DNA of 11,735 bases from Anaerolineales bacterium (GTDB lineage: Bacteria > Chloroflexota > Anaerolineae > Anaerolineales > E44-bin32): assembly GCA_023144145.1 (NCBI GenBank), contig JAGLGG010000261.1:1-11735 (forward strand). Direction: 5' to 3'. This document shows positions 1 to 5,862 of this stretch, piece by piece (position 1 is the stretch's first letter; every line of letters begins with the position of its first letter). Made by a program: the position numbers and the translations under genes. The notes beneath the pieces are model-generated. The model had not been told where the DNA came from, made no database searches, and saw only the letters and a program-made list of their open reading frames with translations.

Positions 1-2
1 GT

Positions 3-80
3 GAAAGTTCTGATTTATTGTTTGGCTTGTCCGACATATTCCCAAGCGAGCCCGACAAAAAATTATACCAGTGGGGATAA
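3..80 (+). CDS. 3' end of an upstream gene (unidentified, partial)
   Basis: From base 3 an open frame runs 25 codons to TAA at 78-80. The encoded tail is amphipathic and acidic, ending in Lys-Leu-Tyr-Gln-Trp-Gly, which looks like a plausible protein C-terminus, but it is too short to assign a family. It would lie 9 nt upstream of the lipoprotein gene, in the same direction. A second frame is also open from base 1 to TGA at 91-93, which would overlap the next start as ATGA; its composition (Cys, Ser, Thr and Asn rich) looks less like coding sequence. The choice between them cannot be settled inside the window. Confidence 0.35.
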   Translation, partial: ESSDLLFGLSDIFPSEPDKKLYQWG

Positions 81-89
81 TCACCAGCA

Positions 90-1697
90 ATGAGGCCTTT
101 TTCCTTCCGTGTCATCGAAATATTCTTACTACTAACACTGAGCTTGGTGTTGAACTCTTGTCTCGCGGCCGGGCCAATTGATGAGCAAATTAACATCACA
201 ATCGAAGTGGATAGTAGGACAATCGATCTTTCCTTGCCCACCGGGGCGACTGTATTCGATGCGCTTGATGAAGCAGGAATCGAACTTGGAACCTACGATC
301 GCGTCGATCCACCAAGCTATGCACTTCTCGCACCTAATACGCAAGTGATCGTAACAAGAGTTCAGGAGACGATTACGATTGAGAATGAGGTCCTAGCCTT
401 TGAACATCAGATAATTCGCAATGAGGCTCTTCCTGAAGGGGAAGAACGCCTTCTGCAAGCGGGGCAAAATGGCTTGGAGGAATTGACCTACCGAGTCATT
501 CAAGAGGGTGGCAACGATCCATTTCGAGTGATCATCACTCGAGTGATTCTCCAGGAGCCTGTGCCTGAAATATTAATGGTGGGTGCTCGAGGAGCTTTTG
601 TTCCTGCAAATTTCGATGGTGTAATCGCTTACGCATCTACCGGAAACATTTGGTTGATCGAGGGGGAAACCGGTACACGCAGGCCCCTGGTCCTTACCGG
701 GGATGTCGATGGTCGCATCTTCCAATTGTCACCCGATGGTCGCTGGCTGCTGTTCACCCGATCAAATGATAGTGAGGATGGTTCCATTAATTCTTTATGG
801 ACAATCGAGACGAGTGCCCTTTTACCAACCGCACTCCCCTTGTCGGTGGATAATGTGATCCATTTTGCTGACTGGGACCCCAGCGGACCCGAAGTGGATG
901 CTACACTCTCCCTCGCATATTCGACGGTTGAACCAAGACCCTTTGCGCCGGGTTGGCAAGCCAACAATGATCTCGTTCTCCTCACAATAGATGAGATTGG
1001 CGAAATCGTGCGGCGAAGGCAGATTCTCGAATCAAATCCTGGCGGACAGTACGGCTGGTGGGGTACAACATTCTCCTGGTCTCCCGACTCAAACAAAATC
1101 GCCTACGCACGCGCGGATGGCATCGGATTTGTTGATTTACTTGCAGGAGATCTTGAAGAGCTGGTCAAAATTACACCTTTTCAAACATTTGGTGATTGGG
1201 CCTGGGTCCCCATCGTCAATTGGAGTCCGGATGGTTTAAACATATTCTTCATTGACCATGGCGATCCGATATCATTGGAAAGCCCAGAAGCCTCACAAGT
1301 GTTCAACCTCTCAGCGATACCGATCAACCTGGGGTTCTCCCTACCCCTGGTTTCCCAGGTTGGTATGTTTTCATCCATAGCACTTTCGCCACAAAAAAAT
1401 TTGCCCAGCGGTGAAACGTCTTATCGAGTTGCATTCCTTCAAGCCATATTTACTTTGGAAAGCGAAAGCAGCAATTACCAATTGGTTATCATCGATCGTG
1501 ATGGCAGTAATAGAAGGATTATCTTTCCGCCAACTGGGGAACCAGGAATTGAACCCAATCGAATTCTCTGGTCACCGAATGGCCAACGACTTGCGCTAAT
1601 GTATAAAAACGATCTATGGTTAATAGATCCTGGAACCAATTTGAATCAACAACTAACTGCAGATGGCCAGACCATCGCTTTTGACTGGAGTCCCTGA
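90..1697 (+). CDS. Secreted lipoprotein: DUF348-like + G5 domain + TolB-like beta-propeller
   Basis: This 535-residue protein is predicted to be an exported, lipid-anchored surface protein. Residues 1-23 form a signal peptide with a hydrophobic core (about 9-21) and a lipobox Leu-Asn-Ser-Cys, placing the lipidated cysteine at 24. Residues about 34-87 resemble a DUF348 ubiquitin-like module (hydrophobic strand, then Thr-Val-Phe-Asp-Ala-Leu and Gly-Ile-Glu-Leu). Residues about 88-165 fit a G5 domain, with the family's Leu-Pro-Glu-Gly-Glu, Gln-Ala-Gly-x-Asn-Gly and closing Pro-Val-Pro-x-Ile-x-x-Val-Gly. From about 175 to the end there are WD40-like/PD40 repeats with Ser-Pro-Asp-Gly, Trp-Ser-Pro-Asp and Trp-Ser-Pro-Asn-Gly motifs, as in the TolB propeller. 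G5 domains are proposed to bind cell-wall sugars, so a wall-anchored sensor or scaffold is inferred. The start has only a weak GGGGA upstream (73-77). It lies 55 nt before a sugar-nucleotide gene. No enzymatic residues are evident. Confidence 0.85.
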   Translation: MRPFSFRVIEIFLLLTLSLVLNSCLAAGPIDEQINITIEVDSRTIDLSLPTGATVFDALDEAGIELGTYDRVDPPSYALLAPNTQVIVTRVQETITIENEVLAFEHQIIRNEALPEGEERLLQAGQNGLEELTYRVIQEGGNDPFRVIITRVILQEPVPEILMVGARGAFVPANFDGVIAYASTGNIWLIEGETGTRRPLVLTGDVDGRIFQLSPDGRWLLFTRSNDSEDGSINSLWTIETSALLPTALPLSVDNVIHFADWDPSGPEVDATLSLAYSTVEPRPFAPGWQANNDLVLLTIDEIGEIVRRRQILESNPGGQYGWWGTTFSWSPDSNKIAYARADGIGFVDLLAGDLEELVKITPFQTFGDWAWVPIVNWSPDGLNIFFIDHGDPISLESPEASQVFNLSAIPINLGFSLPLVSQVGMFSSIALSPQKNLPSGETSYRVAFLQAIFTLESESSNYQLVIIDRDGSNRRIIFPPTGEPGIEPNRILWSPNGQRLALMYKNDLWLIDPGTNLNQQLTADGQTIAFDWSP

Positions 1698-1741
1698 TCC
1701 AGAAAAGATTTCTGAAATTGATCACATCATAAAAGATCAAT

Positions 1742-1747
1742 AGGAGG
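1742..1747 (+). promoter_or_regulatory. Strong ribosome binding site fixing a GTG start
   Basis: A perfect AGGAGG sits 5 nt before GTG at 1753. It supports GTG, not a later ATG, as the start of the sugar-nucleotide enzyme. The Rossmann glycine motif begins at residue 7 from this start, as expected for the family. Confidence 0.85.
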
Positions 1748-1752
1748 CGAAA

Positions 1753-2706
1753 GTGCGCGTTTTAGTGACAGGTGGAGCTGGATTCATCGGATCGCATATG
1801 TGCGATAGATTATTGAAGGAAGATCATGAAGTTGTCGTGGTGGACAACTTGGTGACTGGAAGGATTGAGAATATCGCACATCTTTCTGGAAGATCCGATT
1901 TTCACTTCATCAAACATGATGTTTCCAATTTCATATTTATTCCCGGGGATGTGGATTGTGTGTTACACCTCGCTTCACCCGCGAGCCCAAACCCAACTTC
2001 TCCGTATGGCTATCCTCAACTACCCATCCAAACACTGAAAGTTGGCGCACTTGGAACTCACAATGCACTCGGCGTCGCGCGCGCTTTCAACGCACGTTTC
2101 CTGCTCGCTTCTACATCGGAAGTTTACGGAGATCCACAAGAACACCCCCAACGAGAGCAATATCGTGGATTTGTTGATCCCATAGGACCAAGATCAGTTT
2201 ACGATGAAGCCAAGAGGTTTGCCGAAGCGATTACGATGGCGTATATGCGCTACCACGATCTCGATACTCGTATTGCTCGAATATTCAATACCTTTGGACC
2301 TCGCATGCGCTTGGATGATGGACGTGTGATCCCAAATTTCATCGTCCAGGCATTGGACCGAAAACCCCTCACTGTGTATGGAGATGGCCTACAGACCCGC
2401 AGTTTCTGTTATATCGACGATATGGTTGAAGCCCTTTATCGGCTCCTGAAATCAGACTTTAACGAGCCCATTAACCTTGGAAATCCGAAGGAAATGACCA
2501 TTCTATCGCTGGCCAATCTAATAAATGAAATGACTGACAACCCGGCCGGAATTGAAGTGCTCCCAGAGCGTCGAGATTCGGAAGATCCTCAGCGGCGAGA
2601 ACCCGACATCACGCGTGCTAAAGAGAAATTAGATTGGGAGCCCAAGACATCATTAGAAGACGGGCTCATGAAAACCATAGAAAACTTCAAGACCAGGATG
2701 CAATGA
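1753..2706 (+). CDS. UDP-glucuronate decarboxylase-like (UDP-xylose synthase) SDR enzyme
   Basis: This is a 317-residue extended short-chain dehydrogenase that acts on a nucleotide sugar in the cytoplasm. The NAD-binding motif Gly-Gly-Ala-Gly-Phe-Ile-Gly is at 7-13, with an acidic Asp31 at the end of strand 2, as in NAD-preferring members. The catalytic Tyr150-x-x-x-Lys154 is present. Family signatures point to UDP-xylose synthase (UXS), which oxidises, decarboxylates and re-reduces UDP-glucuronate to UDP-xylose: His-Leu-Ala-Ser-Pro-Ala-Ser-Pro, Thr-Ser-Glu-Val-Tyr-Gly, Gly-Pro-Arg-Ser-x-Tyr-Asp-Glu-x-Lys-Arg, and Gly-Asp-Gly-x-Gln-Thr-Arg-Ser-Phe-Cys-Tyr. The length fits the soluble bacterial form without a membrane anchor. 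The stop overlaps the GtrA-like gene start as ATGA (2703-2706), so the two are probably translationally coupled. A UDP-glucose 4-epimerase or dTDP-glucose dehydratase is less likely given the Ser-Pro-Ala-Ser-Pro signature. Confidence 0.85.
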   Translation: MRVLVTGGAGFIGSHMCDRLLKEDHEVVVVDNLVTGRIENIAHLSGRSDFHFIKHDVSNFIFIPGDVDCVLHLASPASPNPTSPYGYPQLPIQTLKVGALGTHNALGVARAFNARFLLASTSEVYGDPQEHPQREQYRGFVDPIGPRSVYDEAKRFAEAITMAYMRYHDLDTRIARIFNTFGPRMRLDDGRVIPNFIVQALDRKPLTVYGDGLQTRSFCYIDDMVEALYRLLKSDFNEPINLGNPKEMTILSLANLINEMTDNPAGIEVLPERRDSEDPQRREPDITRAKEKLDWEPKTSLEDGLMKTIENFKTRMQ

Positions 2707-3197
2707 AACAATCTCTCAAGACACGACGTGAAGTAAATCGGTTTCTCAAATTCACTGTTGTCGGTGCAATTGGATTTGTCATAGACTTCGGTACTTTTAA
2801 TCTATTGAGTAGCATTCTTGGATTGTGGAGTATCGCCGCAAGTACGATCTCATTTGCAGCTGCCATTACCAGTAATTTTATATGGAACTATTTCTGGACC
2901 TATCCCGATTCGCGTACCAAATCCGTTGGTCGACAGGCAGCCCAATTTGCGATTGTCAACCTGGTTGGCCTTTTAATCCGAACACCAATATTCGCATTTA
3001 GCGAGACGCCTTTTATTGAGTTCTCAACACGCTTGAGGGAAATTCTTCCAGCCAATCTCCCACCAGGTCCCGAATCATTTCTCCCGCTAGAATCAGTTGT
3101 GATTGGCAGGAACCTGGCTTTGGCCCTGGCAGTTATCGTGGTCCTTTTCTGGAATTTCGGTGTTAACCGATTATGGACCTACTCTGATGTGAAGTAA
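2703..3197 (+). CDS. GtrA-like four-helix membrane protein
   Basis: This 164-residue integral membrane protein fits the GtrA/DPMS family (PF04138), whose members move or present lipid-linked sugars in polysaccharide or teichoic-type glycosylation. A basic N-terminus (Lys-Thr-Arg-Arg-Glu) precedes Arg-Phe-Leu-Lys-Phe-x-Val-Val-Gly-x-x-Gly, the usual entry to helix 1 (about 16-38). Helix 2 lies at about 44-66 and ends in Asn-Tyr-Phe-Trp-Thr-Tyr, the characteristic GtrA junction. Helices 3 (about 80-98) and 4 (about 136-156) follow, and the protein ends in Asn-Arg-Leu-Trp-Thr-Tyr. The loop between helices 3 and 4 is rather long and Pro-rich. The ATG at 2703 is chosen because it overlaps the upstream TGA and begins directly before the conserved entry motif; an upstream in-frame start at 2634 would lie inside the sugar gene. 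The neighbouring UXS-like gene supports an envelope-glycan role; the exact substrate is unknown. Confidence 0.85.
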   Translation: MKQSLKTRREVNRFLKFTVVGAIGFVIDFGTFNLLSSILGLWSIAASTISFAAAITSNFIWNYFWTYPDSRTKSVGRQAAQFAIVNLVGLLIRTPIFAFSETPFIEFSTRLREILPANLPPGPESFLPLESVVIGRNLALALAVIVVLFWNFGVNRLWTYSDVK

Positions 3198-3229
3198 CAC
3201 GTAATCAGCAGAATGAAACAAAAGTGCCA

Positions 3230-3258
3230 TTGGATGAAGCTCATTATATCTGTATAAT
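3230..3258 (+). promoter_or_regulatory. Sigma-70-type promoter for the 3295 gene cluster
   Basis: TTGGAT (3230-3235), a 17-base spacer and a perfect TATAAT (3253-3258) lie in the gap after the GtrA-like gene. Transcription would start near 3265, giving a leader of about 30 nt before ATG 3295. This separates the 3295-5356 gene cluster from the upstream envelope block. Confidence 0.7.
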
Positions 3259-3294
3259 TTATACTAATACCAATAATCCCTAGGGGAAGTGAAT

Positions 3295-3675
3295 ATGAAT
3301 AAGGAAATTTCCAGGCGACCCATTCCCGTCTACAACACCCAAGGTGACTGGTCTGCCTTAATTATCCAACCCTATATCTATAACACTCTTGGTGAGTGGA
3401 TCGGTTGGGTTTCTGAGGAGGAAGATGTATTCGACGTAGACGGTGTTTATGTTGGATGGTTGAACCGAGAAAATCGTGTCCTTCGTAATAGAAGTGCAAA
3501 TAAGATCGAGAAACGAGATGCACCAGAACCTCCGAGCGCCATTCGGGCTCCTGCTACAATCCCCCTTCCCCCCTTGATGTCGATCCTCCCTTACGGCGTA
3601 ATTGACGTTTTCGAGGAAGAACCCGAAAGGCTCCACACAGTTGACACCGGTGAATTACGGGAGGACATGAACTGA
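3295..3675 (+). CDS. Small protein with three beta-flower-like repeats
   Basis: The product is a 126-residue soluble protein with no signal peptide or membrane helix. The first half holds three related segments: 11-23, 27-39 and 44-56. Each reads roughly hydrophobic-Tyr/Phe-Asn/Asp-Thr/Val-x-Gly-x-Trp/Tyr-x-Gly-Trp-hydrophobic; a fourth, weaker strand may begin at Arg61-Val-Leu. This pattern resembles the short aromatic repeats of 4-fold beta-flower domains, a fold whose function is not established. Residues about 76-95 are proline-rich and likely disordered, followed by an acidic C-terminal tail. ATG 3295 is preferred over GTG 3289 because AGGGGA (3282-3287) sits 7 nt before it. It opens the cluster with a thioesterase and an ATPase. 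No function is assigned. Confidence 0.75.
   Translation: MNKEISRRPIPVYNTQGDWSALIIQPYIYNTLGEWIGWVSEEEDVFDVDGVYVGWLNRENRVLRNRSANKIEKRDAPEPPSAIRAPATIPLPPLMSILPYGVIDVFEEEPERLHTVDTGELREDMN
3659..3665 (+). promoter_or_regulatory. Ribosome binding site pointing to a CTG start
   Basis: GGGAGGA lies inside the end of the upstream gene. The only ATG near it (3667) is in the wrong frame and stops after two codons, while CTG at 3672 sits 6 nt downstream in the thioesterase frame. This is the best-placed Shine-Dalgarno sequence for that gene; the GTG at 3726 has only a weak CAGG-like match. Confidence 0.6.
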
Positions 3676-4184
3676 CTCCAGGTAAAGATCTGGGCCAAGA
3701 ATCTAAAACCGTAAAAGATTCTCAGGTGCAATTAAGCCAACTCCTGGAACCTCAACACGCAAATTTGCGTGGAGATGTTCATGGTGGTTGGATCATGAAG
3801 CTTGTCGATGAGGCCGGCGCACTGTCAGCCATGCGGCATTCACAGTGTCGCGTAGTAACGGTGGCAATCGATCAAATGATGTTTCTTCAACCGATCCGCA
3901 TTGGTGATCTAGTCACCCTGGAAGCATCCCTAACCTACGTTGGAAGGACCTCCATGGAGGCGCGTGTCGCAGTGACCGCAGAGGATCCCATCAAGGGCGG
4001 ACAAACCTATACAAACACTGCATACCTGGTTTATGTCGCTCTGGATGATCGAGGAAAGCCGAAAGCTGTCCCTAGTCTGATCGCTGAAACTGACTTGGAG
4101 AAGCGCAGAATGGATGAAGGTGCCAAACGACAAGAATACCGTTTGCGCCAAAGAGAATCAGAACTACAGGATTTAGACCGTTGA
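3672..4184 (+). CDS. Hotdog-fold acyl-CoA thioesterase (BACH/YciA type)
   Basis: The protein likely hydrolyses acyl-CoA thioesters to free acid and CoA in the cytoplasm. From a proposed CTG start it has 170 residues. The family's N-terminal Lys-Thr-Val-x-x-Ser segment is at 12-17. The hotdog core spans about 20-130, with Asn31, Val-His-Gly-Gly-x-Ile-Met (36-42) and Asp46, matching the Asn and Asp catalytic positions of this family. It continues with Val-Thr-Val-Ala-Ile-Asp and Val-Gly-Arg-Thr-Ser-Met-Glu. The C-terminal 28 residues are a charged helix. Start choice: the conserved Lys-Thr-Val segment lies upstream of GTG 3726, the previous in-frame stop is at 3651-3653, and CTG 3672 has a strong ribosome binding site and overlaps the preceding stop as CTGA. 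If GTG 3726 is used, the product is 152 residues and lacks that segment. The stop overlaps the ATPase start as TTGA. Confidence 0.85.
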   Translation: MTPGKDLGQESKTVKDSQVQLSQLLEPQHANLRGDVHGGWIMKLVDEAGALSAMRHSQCRVVTVAIDQMMFLQPIRIGDLVTLEASLTYVGRTSMEARVAVTAEDPIKGGQTYTNTAYLVYVALDDRGKPKAVPSLIAETDLEKRRMDEGAKRQEYRLRQRESELQDLDR

Positions 4185-5356
4185 GCGAATCGATACAATC
4201 TCTTACAGACCTGCTCGAGCGGGCGAGCGCAAAACGATTTTTGGAAGTGCCTGGAATCGAAGATTTCGGACTCGCTGACAAAGTTAACTTCCCCTTCCTC
4301 GCGCTTGTAGGTCAAAAGGAGATGAAGCTTGCTCTGCTGCTCTCATTAATAAATCCGAACATTGGCGGCGTTCTTCTGCTCGGACCGAGAGGAACAGGCA
4401 AAACAACCGCAGTTCGTTCTCTCGTAGACCTCATGCCAGAGGTACCCAGAAGTCTTTGCCACTATGGCTGTATGCCGGAGGACATCGAATCCGAGGGGAT
4501 CGATGCAGTCTGCCCCGATTGTGCAAAGAAGTACGGTGAGGGTGAGACCCTCACGAAGAATGACCGCGTTCAATTGATAGAGCTTCCGTTAAACGCAGAA
4601 CTGGAGGATGTCGTCGGAGGGCTAGACGAACGTGCTGCTGTTCTCAATCGCGTTCGAATTAAAAAGGGGTTACTAGCCCGCGCGGATCGGCAACTGCTCT
4701 ATGTAGATGAGGTGAATTTGCTCGCAGACGACATCGTTGACGTGATTCTCGATGCGGCTGCGCAAGGAACCTACTCCGTCCACAGAGGCCCATTAGCTGC
4801 CACCTACCGATCGAGATTTGTCCTTATTGGTTCAATGAATCCGGAAGAAGGTCAACTCCGCCCACAAATCCTGGATAGGTTCGGTCTTCGAGTGATCGTT
4901 CGTGGACTTGATCAAAGAGAAGATCGATTGGAGGCTTATCGTCGATCTGTCGATTTTTTGAATAATCCCAAAACGCTTGCGAGTGCGTATGTTCAATCAA
5001 CTGCAGTCGCCAGAAATGAGTTAGAAGAAGCGCGCGCAGCTCTCTTTGAAGTGAAGTTGGAGGACGAAGCAATTAATTTCGGATCGAGCTTGATCGAGGA
5101 AATGGGAATTGAATCTCTCAGGGCCGAAATCACGCTATTTGAAGCCGCCCGTGCACACGCAATTGCGGATGGAAGGGTTGAGGCAAATCTCGATGACATT
5201 CGAATAACCGCCAAAATGGCCCTACGCTTGCGTCGCTCGAGCTTCATCAAAGATTACCTCACTTCGCAATCGCAGGAGGAAGAAGATCTCTCAAAGATCA
5301 TGAGCGATATCCCGGTTAAGAAAACCAAGAGCAAGAAAACGAAATCGACTAAGTGA
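4181..5356 (+). CDS. ChlI/BchI-type AAA+ ATPase (Mg-chelatase subunit I family)
   Basis: This 391-residue P-loop ATPase belongs to the magnesium-chelatase ATPase/MoxR clade of AAA+ proteins, ring motors that work with a VWA-domain partner on metal insertion or complex remodelling. Walker A Gly-Pro-Arg-Gly-Thr-Gly-Lys-Thr is at 68-75. A ChlI-type insertion includes Leu-x-x-x-Glu-Asp-x-Val-Gly-Gly. Walker B Val-Asp-Glu is at 175-177, a sensor-1 Gly-Ser-Met-Asn-Pro-Glu-Glu at 217-223, and an arginine-finger region Arg-Pro-Gln-Ile-Leu-Asp-Arg-Phe-Gly follows. Four cysteines (93, 97, 111, 114; Cx3C and Cx2C) sit after Walker A and could bind zinc. The lysine-rich tail (last 15 residues) is unusual. 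TTG 4181 overlaps the thioesterase TGA, with AGGA 9 nt upstream. No ChlD, ChlH or other tetrapyrrole gene is visible, so photosynthesis is not implied; a cobalt-chelatase-like or MoxR-like role is equally possible. Confidence 0.88.
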   Translation: MSESIQSLTDLLERASAKRFLEVPGIEDFGLADKVNFPFLALVGQKEMKLALLLSLINPNIGGVLLLGPRGTGKTTAVRSLVDLMPEVPRSLCHYGCMPEDIESEGIDAVCPDCAKKYGEGETLTKNDRVQLIELPLNAELEDVVGGLDERAAVLNRVRIKKGLLARADRQLLYVDEVNLLADDIVDVILDAAAQGTYSVHRGPLAATYRSRFVLIGSMNPEEGQLRPQILDRFGLRVIVRGLDQREDRLEAYRRSVDFLNNPKTLASAYVQSTAVARNELEEARAALFEVKLEDEAINFGSSLIEEMGIESLRAEITLFEAARAHAIADGRVEANLDDIRITAKMALRLRRSSFIKDYLTSQSQEEEDLSKIMSDIPVKKTKSKKTKSTK

Positions 5357-5365
5357 AGATCCCCC

Positions 5366-5393
5366 GCAGCGTGCTGCCACGTAGCGAGCTACG
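5366..5393. repeat. Two tandem mini-hairpins, REP-like
   Basis: Just after the ATPase stop two small inverted repeats follow each other: GCAGC-GT-GCTGC (5366-5377) and CGTAGC-GA-GCTACG (5380-5393). Each can fold with a tetraloop (CGTG and CGAG). They are far more GC-rich than the flanking gap and have no T-run, so they are not the terminator. The arrangement recalls dispersed extragenic palindromic elements or processing/pausing hairpins. Only one copy occurs in this window, so repetition in the genome is not shown. Confidence 0.45.
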
Positions 5394-5449
5394 GAGGATT
5401 CTGGCTTATTCCCATCATCACGATGAAGGATGATCAAGACAATTAAAAC

Positions 5450-5470
5450 GGACCGGTAAAATACCGGTCC
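5450..5470. terminator. Bidirectional rho-independent terminator
   Basis: A perfect 9-bp stem, GGACCGGTA / TACCGGTCC, has an AAA loop. On the minus strand it is followed by GTTTTAATT, a good U-tract for the acyl carrier protein transcript; on the plus strand by ATTCTTAATT, a poorer one for the ATPase transcript. It lies between the two convergent genes and probably ends both. Confidence 0.85.
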
Positions 5471-5497
5471 ATTCTTAATTCTACAGCTTCGACGAGG

Positions 5498-5734
5498 TTA
5501 TTTCATATGTGTGTCAATGTAGGTTACAACTTCACCAACAGTCGTAATTTTCTGAGCGTCCTCATCCGAAATCTCCCCCCCGAATTTCTCTTCGAATGCC
5601 ATGATCAATTCAACGAGATCGAGAGAATCTGCTTCTAGCTCTTCCTTAAATCGTGCCTCCGGCGTAATCTTGCTTTCCTCAACGCCAAGGAGTTCAACGA
5701 TAATTGCCTTGACATCCCCTAAGGTCTCTGACAT
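5498..5734 (-). CDS. acpP: Acyl carrier protein
   Basis: This is a 78-residue acidic helical protein that carries acyl chains on a 4'-phosphopantetheine arm during fatty acid synthesis in the cytoplasm. Helix I (Val-Lys-Ala-Ile-Ile-Val-Glu-Leu-Leu-Gly) is followed by the prosthetic-group site Asp36-Ser37-Leu38-Asp39 and then by the conserved Glu-Leu-x-Met-Ala-Phe-Glu-Glu-x-Phe-Gly. Length and motifs match stand-alone AcpP. The start is the ATG at 5732-5734, 6 nt after GGAGGAGG; an in-frame extension to 5812 would add 26 non-family residues and read through the ribosome binding site and promoter. It is the only minus-strand gene in the window, with its own promoter and terminator, and is divergent from the isoprenoid pair. 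No fab genes are adjacent. Confidence 0.95.
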   Translation of the reverse strand: MSETLGDVKAIIVELLGVEESKITPEARFKEELEADSLDLVELIMAFEEKFGGEISDEDAQKITTVGEVVTYIDTHMK

Positions 5735-5740
5735 AAGTTG

Positions 5741-5748
5741 CCTCCTCC
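5741..5748 (-). promoter_or_regulatory. Ribosome binding site of the acyl carrier protein gene
   Basis: Read on the minus strand this is GGAGGAGG, 6 nt before ATG 5734. It is one of the strongest Shine-Dalgarno sequences in the window, matching a highly expressed protein, and it decides the start over upstream in-frame codons. Confidence 0.85.
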
Positions 5749-5775
5749 AATTTTTGTATTGGTTATATTCGAAAG

Positions 5776-5804
5776 ATTGTAAAGCACCACCGTTGCAGAT
5801 GCAA
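5776..5804 (-). promoter_or_regulatory. Promoter of the acyl carrier protein gene
   Basis: On the minus strand TTGCAT (5799-5804) and TACAAT (5776-5781) are spaced by 17 bases. The transcript would start near 5769, with a leader of about 35 nt. The -35 box lies within a short inverted repeat (5793-5804). Confidence 0.55.
5793..5804. repeat. Inverted repeat between divergent promoters, possible operator
   Basis: TTGCA-GA-TGCAA is a perfect 5+5 inverted repeat. It covers the -35 box of the minus-strand promoter and ends 1 nt before the -35 box of the plus-strand promoter, so a protein bound here could affect both transcripts. It is short enough to arise by chance. Confidence 0.35.
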
Positions 5805-5805
5805 G

Positions 5806-5834
5806 TTGACACACAAAATTATGACTGGTAAGAT
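5806..5834 (+). promoter_or_regulatory. Promoter of the isoprenoid gene pair
   Basis: A perfect TTGACA (5806-5811), a 17-base spacer and TAAGAT (5829-5834) would start transcription near 5841. That leaves about 22 nt of leader before ATG 5863 and rules out the earlier in-frame TTG 5806, ATG 5821 and ATG 5833 as starts on this transcript. Confidence 0.6.
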
Positions 5835-5862
5835 GGCACTCTCTTTCTTTGAACACCCGAGT

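Noticed and set aside
629..1096. Reverse-strand open frame of 155 codons inside the lipoprotein gene
   Set aside because: Composition is rich in Ser, Arg and Pro with no recognisable domain, and it is antisense to a well-supported gene.
1700..1740. Two inverted repeats (CAGAAA-AGA-TTTCTG and TTGATC...GATCAA) after the lipoprotein gene as a terminator
   Set aside because: Stems are short and AT-rich and no T-run follows. The next gene is 55 nt away with a strong ribosome binding site, so an operon is at least as likely.
2634..2702. Longer N-terminus for the GtrA-like protein
   Set aside because: It lies wholly inside the sugar-nucleotide gene and would add about 23 charged residues before the family's normal basic start. 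The ATGA overlap at 2703 is the better start.
4181..5356. ChlI-like ATPase as evidence of a (bacterio)chlorophyll pathway
   Set aside because: ChlI relatives are common in non-photosynthetic bacteria and no other tetrapyrrole gene is present in the window.
5735..5812. Longer N-terminus for the acyl carrier protein
   Set aside because: It would translate the ribosome binding site and promoter and add residues not seen in the family.
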